A stretch of 64,000 nucleotides of DNA from Ignavibacteria bacterium UBA7675. Lineage in GTDB: Bacteria; Bacteroidota; Ignavibacteria; Kapaibacteriales; UB7675. A program made the position numbers and the translations under genes. Location of the stretch: contig DLHF01000013.1 of assembly GCA_002483085.1 (NCBI GenBank), positions 173,275 to 237,274 on the forward strand, read 5' to 3'. This document shows, piece after piece, positions 1-9,799 of this stretch (its first letter is position 1; every line of letters begins with the position of its first letter). The notes beneath the pieces were generated by a model. It had not been told where the DNA came from. It made no database searches and saw nothing but the letters and a program-made list of their open reading frames with translations.

Positions 1-2
1 GC

Positions 3-392
3 ATCACTGCTGCCGGGCAGACGAAGATTGGCACGGATATGGCAGTGCCGGATAGATATTTGCGCGAGCTGTACGCTACATACACGCGCGAATTCCAGGC
101 CACTGGGTTGCCGTTTATCCTATACGGACATATTGGCAACAACCATCTGCACGCCAATGTCTTTGTGCGTGGCGAGCAGGAACGCAATCGGGCAATGGCG
201 GCATACAATGCCTGCATGGCTTTTGTGCTCGGCTGTGGCGGTACAGTATCGGCAGAGCACGGCGTAGGAAAGATCAAGCGAGCGTATCTTCGGCAAATGT
301 ATGGCGATGAAGCCATTACCGAATTTCGCGCTCTGAAAAAAGTATTTGACCCCTATTCGCTGCTATCGCGCAACACGATGTTCGACACGTGA
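3..392 (+). CDS. FAD-linked oxidase, C-terminal part (GlcD / D-lactate dehydrogenase type), 5' truncated by the window edge
   Basis: The frame is already open at the first codon and runs to a TGA at 390-392, so only the last 129 residues are present. They match the C-terminal FAD-linked oxidase domain of glycolate oxidase subunit GlcD and D-lactate dehydrogenases: GHIGNNHLHAN is the conserved His-containing active-site/metal segment and GGTVSAEHGVGK is the conserved block that closes the domain. These flavoenzymes oxidise 2-hydroxyacids to 2-oxoacids and pass electrons to quinones or a partner subunit. The FAD-binding half lies outside the window, so the substrate cannot be assigned. The next gene starts 153 bases downstream in the same direction; no terminator is obvious between them. 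Confidence 0.85.
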   Translation: MTAAGQTKIGTDMAVPDRYLRELYATYTREFQATGLPFILYGHIGNNHLHANVFVRGEQERNRAMAAYNACMAFVLGCGGTVSAEHGVGKIKRAYLRQMYGDEAITEFRALKKVFDPYSLLSRNTMFDT

Positions 393-545
393 TCTGTGCA
401 GCGGATAATAATTGGCGAAAGAAGCCTTGTGCACTATATGATTTCGCCGCGCTTTGATTATTTTTTCGTAATTTGGCAGTTCTGTCGCAGGAGCTTTTGT
501 GCATATCCCGGCAGGTAGTTTTATTCATATTCAGAGTCGCTTGTT

Positions 546-3500
546 ATGATGAGCCTCAACAGTGCATACGTGGAAGATTTGTACTTCCAGTATCTGCGAG
601 ATCCGGAAACCGTTTCGTCCGACTGGAAAGACTATTTTGAACAGCACAGCGCCGAAATTATTCAGCAAATGCAGGACGACGGGCGCGCATTGCCCTCTGC
701 TTTTTCCGCGCTTCCCGCTGCTGTAGCTTCTGTTTCCAACGGCTCTCCGACTGCAAAAACTGTGGAATCTTCTGCGCCAACTGAATCCATTGTGGACAAG
801 AGCACGGGGCGCGAAGCCGATGCCGAACGCACTCCGGTTATTGCTCCTGTTGCGGCTGTACCTGCTGTATCTGCACCGGTTCGGGAAACAAAGATACAAC
901 TTGGCCCGAACGACAAAACTATCACCTTGTCGGGCGTGGCAGAGCGCATTGTAAGCAACATGGAAGCGAGTCTTCAGCTTCCCACAGCGACGTCGCTACG
1001 CTCGGTTCCCGTAAAAGTGCTCGACGAAAACAGAAAAATGCTGAACCACTTCCTGGCAAAAGAGAGGAAGCGCAAAGTGAGCTTTACGCATATTATCGCT
1101 TGGGCGATTGTGCGCAGCTTGGTGAAATTCCCCGTGATGAATGATGCTTTTGGGTATATCCAAGGCAAGCCTACGCGTGTGCAGCGCGGCTCTATCAACC
1201 TCGGCCTTGCCGCTGATGTAACGCGCAAGGACGGCACGCGCTCGCTTGTTGTGCCGAGTGTAAAAGACGCGCAAAAACTGACATTTGCCCAGTTTGTAAA
1301 AGAGTACGACGCGCTTATCAACAAAGCTCGCACCAACAAGTTGGAGATTAGCGATCTGATGGGCGCAACTACTACTCTCACCAATCCCGGTGGTATTGGC
1401 ACTATTGCTTCCATACCGCGCTTGATGGAAGGGCAGGGGCTGATTATCGCTACCGGCGCTATCGACTATCCGCCGGAGTTTCGTGCAGTGTCGCCCGAAG
1501 TGCTTGGTACGCTTGCCGTGAGCAAAGTAATGGGCATGACAAGCACCTACGATCACCGCATTATTCAGGGCGCTGAGTCGGGTGAATTCCTCGCGTATAT
1601 GGAAACCTTGCTGCTGGGCGGAGAGCATTTCTACGAGCAGATTTTTGCGAGCTACAACATTCCGTTCGAGCCGCTGCGCTGGTCGGTTGATAACAGTTTG
1701 AACCCGTTTGGGCCGCGCGCTCAAGAGCACTCGCTGGAAAAAGAGGCGAGGATTGTACAGCTTATCAACGCCTACCGTGTGCGGGGGCATTTGTATGCGA
1801 ATGTCAATCCGCTGGGATTTCAGGCGTATTATTACCCGGAACTCGAACCGTCGTACTACGGCTTTACCCTCTGGGATCTCGACAGGGAGTTCGATACCGG
1901 TGGCTTGGGTGGCATGAACCGCGCTACATTGCGCGACATCCTGACGATGCTTCGCGAAACTTACTGCGACAAAATTGGCCTTGAGTACATGCACATGCAG
2001 TCGCCCGAGAAAAAGCAATGGGTGCGATATCGCATCGAGCCTACGCACAACCAGCAAAAGTACAGCCGCGAGCAGCGCATCGACATTTTTCGGAAGCTCG
2101 TAGCCTCCGAGTCGTTTGAGAAGTTTCTCGGCAAAAAATTTATTGGAGCCAAGCGATTTTCTCTCGAAGGTGGCGAAGCGCTTATTCCGATGCTCGACGG
2201 CATTCTCGGTAGGTCGCTTGAGCTGGGCATAAAAGATGTATTCATGGGCATGGCTCACCGTGGCCGCCTGAACGTCCTTGTTAATATTATTGGCAAGTCG
2301 TCGGAGCGCATTTTTAGAGAATTTCAGGGAACGCTCAACCCCGAGTCGTTCCACGGTACAGGCGATGTAAAATACCACTTAGGTGCAGTTGGCTCGTACA
2401 CGAATCCGAATTTCGAGGGCGAACTTCGTGTGACGCTTGCCCCGAATCCCAGCCATCTCGAAGCGGTAAATCCCGTTGTAGAAGGTATGGCGCGCGGCAT
2501 GATCGACCATTTACAGGACAGGAAATTTGAGCGTGTGCTGCCTGTGCTCATTCACGGCGATGCTGCATTTGCCGGGCAGGGCGTGGTACAGGAGACGCTG
2601 AATCTCTCCAATCTGCGCGGTTATCGCACTGGCGGAACTATCCACATTGTGATCAACAACCAAATTGGCTTTACGACGCCTCCCGACGAATCGCGCTCGA
2701 CGACATACGCCACCGATATTGCCAAAATGCTTCAGGTGCCGATTCTGCATGTTAACGGCGGAGACCCCGAAGCTGTGATGACAGCAGCAATATTCGCACT
2801 CGAATACCGCACGGCATTCAACGAAGATGTGGTGATCGACATGATCTGCTACCGCAAGTTCGGTCACAATGAAGCTGATGAACCCGCGTTCACACAGCCG
2901 CTCATGTACAAAAAAATCCGTGCATTGCCTTCGTACTCGGTTAGCTACCGCGACAGGCTCGTAGAGGAAAAAGTGCTGACTACCGAGGAAGCCGAGGCAA
3001 TTCACAACGAAGTGAACGACAAATTGGAAGAGGCGTTTGCACAACGCCCCGTAGAGCAGCCGCAGGTAAAGCGCGAAACTATTCCTCCGCAGGATGTATT
3101 CGAGCCTACACAGACAGCCGTGGACGAAAGCGTGCTTCGCGAAATCGCCGAACAAATCACAACATTGCCCGAAGGCTTTGTTCTGCACCCCAAGCTCGGC
3201 GATCTACTGGAACGCCGCCGCGAAATGGTATTCGACAACAAGGGCGTCGACTGGGCGATGGGCGAAGCTCTTGCCTTTGGCTCGCTGCTAAAAGAAGTGC
3301 ACTCGATACGGCTTTCCGGCCAGGATTCGGCGCGTGGTACATTTAGCCAGCGCCACGCGGTGCTCGTCGACCAGAAATCCGAGCGTGAGTATCTGCCGCT
3401 CAACAAGCTGAGCCCGGGGCCCCATGCGTATTTCAGCGTGTACGATAGCTCGCTTTCTGAATACGGCGTTATGGGCTTCGACTACGGTTTCAGCGTGCTT

Positions 3501-4274
3501 CGCAAAGACGCTCTTACGCTGTGGGAAGGGCAGTTTGGCGACTTCATGAACGGCGCGCAAATCATGATCGACCAGTTTATCAGCAGCGCTGAAGCCAAGT
3601 GGGGACAAACCTCCGGGATGGTGCTGCTGCTGCCGCATGGCTATGAAGGGCAGGGGCCTGAGCATTCGAGTGCTCGCCTTGAGCGCTTCCTTGTGTTGTG
3701 CGCCGAGAACAACATGTATGTGTGCAATCTCACGACATCGGCACAGTATTTCCACGCATTGCGCCGCCAGATTGTGCGCGACTTCAAGAAGCCGCTTATC
3801 CTGATGACGCCCAAAAGCCTGCTGCGCTTGCCGAGTTCGACGATGGATGAATTTACAAGCAATGGTTTCCAAGAAGTGATCGACGACGCGGGCATTCAGC
3901 GTCCGGAGAACGTGCGACGAGTGCTGTTCTGCACAGGTAAAGTGTACTACGACTTGGTAGAGAAGCGGAAATCGCTGAACACCGAGGAGGTAGCGATTGT
4001 ACGCCTTGAGCAGATTTATCCTTTCCATGCTGCTCGCATCACAGAGCTACTGCAAAAGTACGGGCAGGCAAAAGAAGTGGTGTGGGTACAAGAAGAGCCG
4101 AAAAACATGGGCGCGTGGTTCTTTGTGCAGCCTCGCCTTGGCGAACTGCTGTCGATCAGCCAACACCTGAAGTACATTGGCCGCAGAGAAGCCGCGAGCC
4201 CGGCTACAGGCTATGGCAAAGTCCATGAGCGAGAGCAGGAAGCTATCAAAACAGAGGCTTTTGCACAGTTCTGA
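546..4274 (+). CDS. kgd: Fused 2-oxoglutarate decarboxylase/dehydrogenase E1 and dihydrolipoyl succinyltransferase E2 (mycobacterial Kgd type)
   Basis: A 1242-residue multifunctional enzyme of the TCA cycle. Residues 1-40 are the usual E1o N-terminal helix (YVEDLYFQYLRDP). A low-complexity Ala/Pro/Ser/Thr linker follows to about 115. Residues 145-360 are an E2-type acyltransferase domain ending in YDHRIIQGAESGEF, where the catalytic DHRxxxG is kept; no lipoyl domain is visible. From about 390 on comes the thiamine-diphosphate E1o part, with GMAHRGRLNVL near 567 and the ThDP/Mg segment GDAAFAGQG...NNQIGF near 670. In mycobacteria this protein works with a separate lipoylated E2 and Lpd and can act as decarboxylase or dehydrogenase; the same is inferred here. 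Two adjacent ATGs (546, 549) could serve as start. The gene stands alone and is closed by a terminator. Confidence 0.95.
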   Translation: MMSLNSAYVEDLYFQYLRDPETVSSDWKDYFEQHSAEIIQQMQDDGRALPSAFSALPAAVASVSNGSPTAKTVESSAPTESIVDKSTGREADAERTPVIAPVAAVPAVSAPVRETKIQLGPNDKTITLSGVAERIVSNMEASLQLPTATSLRSVPVKVLDENRKMLNHFLAKERKRKVSFTHIIAWAIVRSLVKFPVMNDAFGYIQGKPTRVQRGSINLGLAADVTRKDGTRSLVVPSVKDAQKLTFAQFVKEYDALINKARTNKLEISDLMGATTTLTNPGGIGTIASIPRLMEGQGLIIATGAIDYPPEFRAVSPEVLGTLAVSKVMGMTSTYDHRIIQGAESGEFLAYMETLLLGGEHFYEQIFASYNIPFEPLRWSVDNSLNPFGPRAQEHSLEKEARIVQLINAYRVRGHLYANVNPLGFQAYYYPELEPSYYGFTLWDLDREFDTGGLGGMNRATLRDILTMLRETYCDKIGLEYMHMQSPEKKQWVRYRIEPTHNQQKYSREQRIDIFRKLVASESFEKFLGKKFIGAKRFSLEGGEALIPMLDGILGRSLELGIKDVFMGMAHRGRLNVLVNIIGKSSERIFREFQGTLNPESFHGTGDVKYHLGAVGSYTNPNFEGELRVTLAPNPSHLEAVNPVVEGMARGMIDHLQDRKFERVLPVLIHGDAAFAGQGVVQETLNLSNLRGYRTGGTIHIVINNQIGFTTPPDESRSTTYATDIAKMLQVPILHVNGGDPEAVMTAAIFALEYRTAFNEDVVIDMICYRKFGHNEADEPAFTQPLMYKKIRALPSYSVSYRDRLVEEKVLTTEEAEAIHNEVNDKLEEAFAQRPVEQPQVKRETIPPQDVFEPTQTAVDESVLREIAEQITTLPEGFVLHPKLGDLLERRREMVFDNKGVDWAMGEALAFGSLLKEVHSIRLSGQDSARGTFSQRHAVLVDQKSEREYLPLNKLSPGPHAYFSVYDSSLSEYGVMGFDYGFSVLRKDALTLWEGQFGDFMNGAQIMIDQFISSAEAKWGQTSGMVLLLPHGYEGQGPEHSSARLERFLVLCAENNMYVCNLTTSAQYFHALRRQIVRDFKKPLILMTPKSLLRLPSSTMDEFTSNGFQEVIDDAGIQRPENVRRVLFCTGKVYYDLVEKRKSLNTEEVAIVRLEQIYPFHAARITELLQKYGQAKEVVWVQEEPKNMGAWFFVQPRLGELLSISQHLKYIGRREAASPATGYGKVHEREQEAIKTEAFAQF

Positions 4275-4289
4275 TAGATAAAGAAGAAT

Positions 4290-4325
4290 GAGAGCGGCTG
4301 AAACACCTTTGGTCGCTCTCTTTTT
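4290..4325 (+). terminator. Rho-independent terminator after kgd
   Basis: Seven-base arms GAGAGCG (4290-4296) and CGCTCTC (4314-4320) frame a GC-containing loop and are followed at once by TTTTTG. It lies 16 bases after the kgd stop. Confidence 0.75.
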
Positions 4326-4422
4326 GTTGTAGTGTTTTTGATGCCGTTATTGCATAAGCCTGCAATGCCTGTCTGTGTTTATCAGATCAAGATCAAATAA
4401 TAGGGGATAAGGCAGAGTAGTT

Positions 4423-6339
4423 CTACAGGTTATTCATGCTGCTGGCCATAGTATGATCGATGTTGATCACATTCTGAGAGCCAAACCATTCTTTTGCTTT
4501 GCCAATGACATTGCTGTCCGCGTTGTTATAAAACACAGCCAGGTTTTTCTTGGCGCGGGTACAACACACGTAAAATATTTTCTGCGTTCTCTCTAATACA
4601 CTCGGTGTTCCATTCTCCAGAAATAGATACTTGAAATTATAATCGTTCCACCTACCATTATCTAATACAACGAGCACATTGTCAAATTCCGAGCCCTTTG
4701 TTTTGTGCTGAGTAGAGAAAGGGGTCATACCTTCGACATATTTGTACCACTTTTGAAGCTCGCTGTATTTTACATCTTTTACCCGGTTATAGATGTATGC
4801 GCTTTTTTCTTTGAACTCTGTCAGGCGGTCGTCAATCCGGCAAATACCTTTCTCATGTGCATCGTTAATCACCTCTTCAATAGTTTTTTCTTCAACATTG
4901 ATCAGGCTTTCAATGTTGTTCTTTAGTATTCTTTTATCCTCAATAGAGCTTATCTTATAGTCAGTTGCTCTCAGAAAATCGTTGTATTTGCGATCCTGAT
5001 GCAGCGTGATATATCTCTCAATATTAAACAGATGTCTGATTAAATTATCCCTCTCTGAACCCTCACCATCTCTACTCTCGCTGTCCTGTTTTTTGTCGTC
5101 TATCAATTGATCCTTACTAACATGCATTTTTGAAAATAGTGCATAGTTGTAGTAGCGGGCTGATTCATATAAGGCAGGATGTTCGTTAATGAACTCTTGC
5201 ATATTAGGAGTCGGCTTTACCTTTTGTAGCTCTCCTCCTGTCTTCCCTTGCTTAAGGATGTCAATGACCTCACCAAATGTTTTATCTGAAAAGTCAGTTG
5301 TGATATTGTTGTCCTTGATATACTTCTTAATCCGGCCTCTGTACTCTATAATTTTATCTTTGTCATAGATATCCATGAGTGTGCTAAATCCAGCTTTCCC
5401 AGCTATTAAGTTATGTGTCAGGTTGAGTTCCTTTGTGCTCCTGCTCTCTTTAAAATTCCATCCATAGTCCTCGACCAAAATATCCCGCACTTTGTTGAGA
5501 TTGTCTTGTGTAGAGTGGAAGAACAACATGGTTCCTTGCTCGATTCGATCAGTGGCGTTGGTTGCCTTAAATTCTTGTATTAGGCCGTCTGTGCGGAGCC
5601 TATTCGCCAGACCTATGATTTTTTTCGGATTCCTTCTGTTTTGGTTTCTTTGAATCTCTTGGATTTGACCTTGGTACGCATTCAGATTTCCAATACCATC
5701 ATCGTAAATAGCCTGCATTGCATCCCCAAAAAATCCTATGATATTCTGCTTCCTGCTGTTGGGGAAATGGGTGAGAAATATTTCAACTACTTCTTTGTTT
5801 GTGTCTTGGTATTCGTCGATGAGGATGAGTTTATAGGTGTCTTTGATGATGTCGATTAGCTTTGGGTATGTCGCAAAAAGGTGGTGTCCTACTATTAAAA
5901 GCTCGTCGTGTGATATGATGCCCTTCTGGATATTGACATAGTGTTTGTATTGGATGTTTTCTCTTCCGTCAAAATACCCGCTTGGCACAGAAGTAACTTC
6001 TGGGATAGAAAGCTCATTCTTATTTATGAGCGTGACCAACGCTGCTTTTAGCTCTTTCTGGAAATGTTTTATGCTGCTCCACAAAAAATCGTGAATAGTG
6101 GAGACTGTCAGATTTTGGTGGTTCACGCGCTCCCTAATCTCCTGTGCAGCAGCATTTGTGTACGTCATACACGCCACTTTTGCCGTCGGGTTCTCTGCTA
6201 TTGCCTGCCGGATTACCTGTACCAGACAGTACGTTTTACCACTGCCTGCTCCACCGCTTAAAAGGAAATTTTGGTTATCGTCAATACATTGGAAAATTTC
6301 TTGTACTTCCGGTTCTAATTCTAATCTTGCTGTAACCAC
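4423..6339 (-). CDS. gajB: Gabija-like GajB: UvrD/PcrA-type superfamily 1 helicase
   Basis: A 638-residue SF1A helicase. Visible motifs: Walker A GGAGSGKTYCL (about residue 30), motif Ia TYTNAAAQEI, Walker B LILIDEYQDT (about 173), motif III GDAMQAIYDD (about 205), motif V HKTKGSEFDNV (about 546) and motif VI VCCTRAKKN (about 594). I place the start at a GTG (6339), not at an upstream ATG at 6441: an AAGGAAGG ribosome site lies six bases before it and the protein then begins MVTARLELEP. This start overlaps the end of the OLD-type gene by 19 bases, so the two are translationally coupled. A class 2 OLD nuclease followed by a UvrD-like helicase is the Gabija anti-phage gene pair. The protein is longer than the roughly 500-residue GajB described from Bacillus, with a large middle insertion (about 280-520). 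The gene is AT-rich compared with its neighbours, which fits lateral transfer. Confidence 0.85.
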   Translation of the reverse strand: MVTARLELEPEVQEIFQCIDDNQNFLLSGGAGSGKTYCLVQVIRQAIAENPTAKVACMTYTNAAAQEIRERVNHQNLTVSTIHDFLWSSIKHFQKELKAALVTLINKNELSIPEVTSVPSGYFDGRENIQYKHYVNIQKGIISHDELLIVGHHLFATYPKLIDIIKDTYKLILIDEYQDTNKEVVEIFLTHFPNSRKQNIIGFFGDAMQAIYDDGIGNLNAYQGQIQEIQRNQNRRNPKKIIGLANRLRTDGLIQEFKATNATDRIEQGTMLFFHSTQDNLNKVRDILVEDYGWNFKESRSTKELNLTHNLIAGKAGFSTLMDIYDKDKIIEYRGRIKKYIKDNNITTDFSDKTFGEVIDILKQGKTGGELQKVKPTPNMQEFINEHPALYESARYYNYALFSKMHVSKDQLIDDKKQDSESRDGEGSERDNLIRHLFNIERYITLHQDRKYNDFLRATDYKISSIEDKRILKNNIESLINVEEKTIEEVINDAHEKGICRIDDRLTEFKEKSAYIYNRVKDVKYSELQKWYKYVEGMTPFSTQHKTKGSEFDNVLVVLDNGRWNDYNFKYLFLENGTPSVLERTQKIFYVCCTRAKKNLAVFYNNADSNVIGKAKEWFGSQNVINIDHTMASSMNNL

Positions 6340-8426
6340 AGTAGTCCTTCCTTTATGTATGCGGGAATATTCCAGTTGCTCATGGTGTTGTCGCTGTGGT
6401 ACAAAATATCTAATGCAAAGTGCGTCTTTTTCTTGATACATTTGTCGGCGAGGTCATAGGCATCCTTGTTGCTGTCATCCAGATCAGCTATGTTTTGAAG
6501 CCCCTTGAAGCGTTCTTTGTGTTCTTTTATAAACTCTTTATTTATGTGGATAAAAGCATCCTCGAAACTTCTCGCGCAATATTTTTCCCCTGTTTTGTTT
6601 TGTTCTTCGGTCTGATACGCAATGAAAAGTTTCCTGTCTTCCAGTATTTTACACTTACCTGATAATTCTGTTAATTCATCAGTCCCCATGAAATGTTTTA
6701 GTGCGCTGTTGGAAGAATGAGTGCCATCTTTAACCCTACATGCCGTACTCTTTGTTTTCTCATCGTCGTTTGAGGTATCTCCTGTTGCTTCTGAATTTTC
6801 AGCTTTTTTAATGCTATCTAAATCCGTGATGATAAGTGCTTTAATACCCAGAAAATCAATAAACTTCTCAAAAATCTGAGAATATGCTCCTACCTCCACG
6901 ATGGAAATATGCTGAGAAAGTAATGGCGGGGAAGAGGATGTTTTTTGACGCCCTGCGTTTTCAAGATCGAGTTTTTTCATAAATGTTGGAAGCAGTATCC
7001 TTTCGGTATCGCCTTCAATTAAAATTGCCTTATCCGCGAAAAATATTTCTGCACGACTTACCGTTAAATATTGCTTCAGGAATTGGTACTGTGGTGTATT
7101 CGCTTCGTAATCAGTGGATAAGTCTTTGAGATTTTTTGCTGTTACATTGTTGGTTCCTTCTCTTCTCAGTAGCTTGATATCATCAAAGTCGCTATCGGCT
7201 ACAATACATGATGAATGTGTGCTGATGATATATTGCAGATCGCGATGCGCTTTATTGTCGAGCGGAATACCTTCTTTGAGCAGCTCCTTAATGTTTTTGA
7301 TAAATATGTATTGCATCTGCGGGTGCGTGTGAGCTTCCGGTTCTTCAATAAAGAGCAGATTAATATCGGACGGAGCTTCGCCCTTTTTTCCTCGAAATTC
7401 ATGGACAAGAATCTCAATCTCGAAAATCATGCTGATAAGGTTCATATACCCTAACCCATTGTGATGTTCTGGCAGGTAGTGATCATCCTGTTTATACACG
7501 ACAGTTGTATTGCCCTCAAGTAATTCTTTGTGCTGCAAAGTGGAAATGATTTCGATCCCTGATTCTTTCCCTATGATACCGAATCGCGCTATCTTCTCTA
7601 TTGGACTGCGAAACAGTTCTTTGTAATTATCACTTAAATGACCATCTGTTTTTATGAGTCTAGCTCTAAATTCTTCTACTGCTTCGTTTGGTTCCTCGCT
7701 TGCTGTACGCTTGTACATCTTTGCCGTTTGGCTGGAAAGCGTTTTGTCTATCTCTTTGTTTGCTACAGTTCTCTTGGCGCTAATACACTTGAAATTGATA
7801 ATATTCCTAATAGATTGTCCTTCCTGCGTAAGGTCGATAAAGCGCTTCTTATCAGTTGTACCAGTTTTGTAGTCGTAGTGTATGGACTTCTTTCTGATTT
7901 GAAAATACCTGTCATGATTTTGCTGCAAAAATTCATAGAACCCAGATGTCCCATCTGTTTGTGTAGATTCTTTGCTTCCATTTCCATTTCTCAATGTGCT
8001 ATAATCCTCCCGCATCTTCATATAGTTATCGTAGTTCAGACTGTACTCAAAGCTCAAGACAACATACCTGTTATCAGGATCCAAATCCGTCATAACATAT
8101 TTAATATTTGATAGATTGTCGTTTTCGTCATACTCTATGAAGATTCGTAGTGCAATGCCTATCGTGTTCTGTTTATTTGGGAACTCATCTTCTTCAATTT
8201 GCGGCTCATCCATCATTTCCCTGAGACGTTTCTTTAACTCAATATTAAAGTCGTCTCCTGAGAAGTTATGGCCTCCGGCTTGAGAGAGGAACTTGTCGAG
8301 AATTGATAAGATGGATGTTTTCCCGGTATTATTTTTCCCAATGATTAAAGTGAGCTCATTTTCTACATCCATGCAAAAGTTGTGGAGTAGCCGATAATTT
8401 TCGATTTGTATTTTGAAGATTTTCAT
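6321..8426 (-). CDS. gajA: Gabija-like GajA: OLD-family ATPase with C-terminal TOPRIM nuclease
   Basis: A 701-residue class 2 OLD protein. N-terminal SMC/RecF-like ATPase: Walker A GKNNTGKTS at residues 30-38, a long helical insertion, then Walker B NLLFIEEPEAHTHP near 360 and STHSS as the H-loop. C-terminal TOPRIM: AILIEGDTERILLP (metal-binding Glu, about 469) and the DxD in ALIITDLDS (about 533). In Gabija, GajA forms a tetramer that nicks DNA and assembles with GajB when nucleotide levels fall during phage attack; that role is inferred here from family and gene order. Length exceeds the about 580 residues of Bacillus GajA; extra sequence sits in the ATPase insertion (about 80-290) and around the TOPRIM domain. 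The start at 8426 begins MKIFKIQIENYR, the normal OLD start. The gene is AT-rich, unlike flanking housekeeping genes. Confidence 0.88.
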   Translation of the reverse strand: MKIFKIQIENYRLLHNFCMDVENELTLIIGKNNTGKTSILSILDKFLSQAGGHNFSGDDFNIELKKRLREMMDEPQIEEDEFPNKQNTIGIALRIFIEYDENDNLSNIKYVMTDLDPDNRYVVLSFEYSLNYDNYMKMREDYSTLRNGNGSKESTQTDGTSGFYEFLQQNHDRYFQIRKKSIHYDYKTGTTDKKRFIDLTQEGQSIRNIINFKCISAKRTVANKEIDKTLSSQTAKMYKRTASEEPNEAVEEFRARLIKTDGHLSDNYKELFRSPIEKIARFGIIGKESGIEIISTLQHKELLEGNTTVVYKQDDHYLPEHHNGLGYMNLISMIFEIEILVHEFRGKKGEAPSDINLLFIEEPEAHTHPQMQYIFIKNIKELLKEGIPLDNKAHRDLQYIISTHSSCIVADSDFDDIKLLRREGTNNVTAKNLKDLSTDYEANTPQYQFLKQYLTVSRAEIFFADKAILIEGDTERILLPTFMKKLDLENAGRQKTSSSPPLLSQHISIVEVGAYSQIFEKFIDFLGIKALIITDLDSIKKAENSEATGDTSNDDEKTKSTACRVKDGTHSSNSALKHFMGTDELTELSGKCKILEDRKLFIAYQTEEQNKTGEKYCARSFEDAFIHINKEFIKEHKERFKGLQNIADLDDSNKDAYDLADKCIKKKTHFALDILYHSDNTMSNWNIPAYIKEGLLWLQQD

Positions 8427-8644
8427 AGTGTCTTACTGAAATTTCCCCTATCTGTCCCATCCTTTATCTTCGCAACAATGGTTCCCCGATGCTACTCAAT
8501 GGTAGAGATGGAGGTAGTGTGAAGCCGATTCTGTGGAATACTGAACGAAGCGATAGTTACTCGAAAAAGTGAATATAAGATATTTCTGGAAATAGTGAAT
8601 ACAGGCGTAATGTTGTAATTCTGTTGGTGTCGTGTATTCCCTCC

Positions 8645-9544
8645 CTACAGTAGCGCGTCCGCCAGCACTCCATACCGCAGCCCGCGTGTGCTCGCACGGC
8701 AGTATGCCACGCCAAAGTGCTTCAGGCTTTCGTCTAATATCAGCGCGCCCATTGGCAAAATATCGGCGCGCTTGGGGTGGATCGCAGGGTCGGCGAGAAG
8801 GTCTTCGAGCGTGCACGATAGGAGATGGTGGGTAATTGCCGATACGGTTTCGCTCGTGAGCGCGTGGCCGTGCACGGCTTCGGCGTCGAACTCTTGGAGC
8901 TTGAGATCAATAGCCGCAAGTGTGGTAAATGTACCGCCCACGCCTGTGAGTTCGCCGCGTTCAGCTTCAGGCAGCACTGCTAAATGCCGCCGCACTTCTT
9001 CGCGTGCCTGTGCTATTTCATGCGGCGAGGGCGGAAGGGAAGAGAAATACCGTTCCGACAGCCGCACCGCGCCAATGTCGAGGCTCGTGCGCTGTGCAAT
9101 CGCGGAACCGCGCCCGGTGATGTATTCCGTACTGCCCCCGCCGATGTCGATCACCGTGCAAAGCTCTGCGCCTTCTGCGGAGCCGAGAAACGACAGACGT
9201 GCCTCTTCTTCACCTGTGATCACGTTCACAGGTGCGCCAAGCGCCTTGCCCATGGCAGCCAGCACTTCTGCACGGTTGCCTGCGTCGCGCACGGCACTTG
9301 TAGTAACTGCTACAACACGGTCGGCTTGGTACTCCTCGCACAACTGCCGATAGAACGACAGAATCGCCACAGCGCGCTCCAATGCGGCGGTGGAAATATT
9401 GCGATGCCCGTCCACGCCCTCGCCGAGGCGCGCCACAGCGTGTTCATCGCGAAGAATAGTGGTTGTTCCATTATCCCGCTCGCCGATGAGAAGCAGAGCT
9501 GTATTGGTGCCGATGTCGACTGCTGCGATGCGCATGATATCCAC
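8645..9544 (-). CDS. ppx: Exopolyphosphatase / guanosine pentaphosphatase family protein (Ppx/GppA)
   Basis: A 299-residue protein of the ASKHA (actin/Hsp70/sugar kinase) fold that removes phosphate from polyphosphate or pppGpp. The phosphate-1 motif AAVDIGTNTALLLIGE is near residue 6, phosphate-2 IDIGGGSTEYITG near 137, and ELTGVGGTFTTLA near 205 completes the active site. It is the short, two-domain form without the C-terminal HD domain of E. coli Ppx. Two in-frame ATGs (9544 and 9535) are possible; the second gives the tidier start MRIAAVDIG. It lies upstream of nothing recognisable in an operon; the 218 bases between it and gajA carry no gene I can support. Confidence 0.9.
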   Translation of the reverse strand: MDIMRIAAVDIGTNTALLLIGERDNGTTTILRDEHAVARLGEGVDGHRNISTAALERAVAILSFYRQLCEEYQADRVVAVTTSAVRDAGNRAEVLAAMGKALGAPVNVITGEEEARLSFLGSAEGAELCTVIDIGGGSTEYITGRGSAIAQRTSLDIGAVRLSERYFSSLPPSPHEIAQAREEVRRHLAVLPEAERGELTGVGGTFTTLAAIDLKLQEFDAEAVHGHALTSETVSAITHHLLSCTLEDLLADPAIHPKRADILPMGALILDESLKHFGVAYCRASTRGLRYGVLADALL

Positions 9545-9574
9545 AAAAAAGCTGTGAGTACATTAATAAAAATA

Positions 9575-9790
9575 TGGGGCACGGGCGTCGTTGCGGCGCC
9601 CGCATAGTCGCTGTCGCCGGTCGCACATCCGCTTCGGCTTTGGCCAGAGGCTTTGCGCTGGTTGCAGAGCCAAACGGGCGAAGAGAAGACGAACTTCCGG
9701 AAATGCTTTGCGGGGGACGGGTTGGGCAGCCACGCGGCGGATGTGCGCGCGGTGCAGAGGCCAAGCTCGGGCAGAGACCGAAGCGCAGCA
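9575..9790 (+). repeat. Long copy of the GC-rich interspersed repeat family
   Basis: Holds three blocks shared with other intergenic sites: GGGCACGGGCGTCGTTG (about 9575), TCGCTGTCGCCGGTCGCAC (9608-9626) and the core CGCGGCGGATGTG-GCGCGGTGCAGAGG (9733-9760) followed by CCAAGC. The copies at 34742-34896 and 40199-40300 share the first two blocks, and many other sites share the core. It fills the gap between ppx and prmA, and no coding frame in it is convincing. Confidence 0.7.
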
Positions 9791-9799
9791 AAGAGCAGC

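Noticed and set aside
996..2378. 460-codon open frame on the minus strand inside kgd
   Set aside because: Fully antisense to a well-supported enzyme; no domain; typical result of GC-rich codon use.
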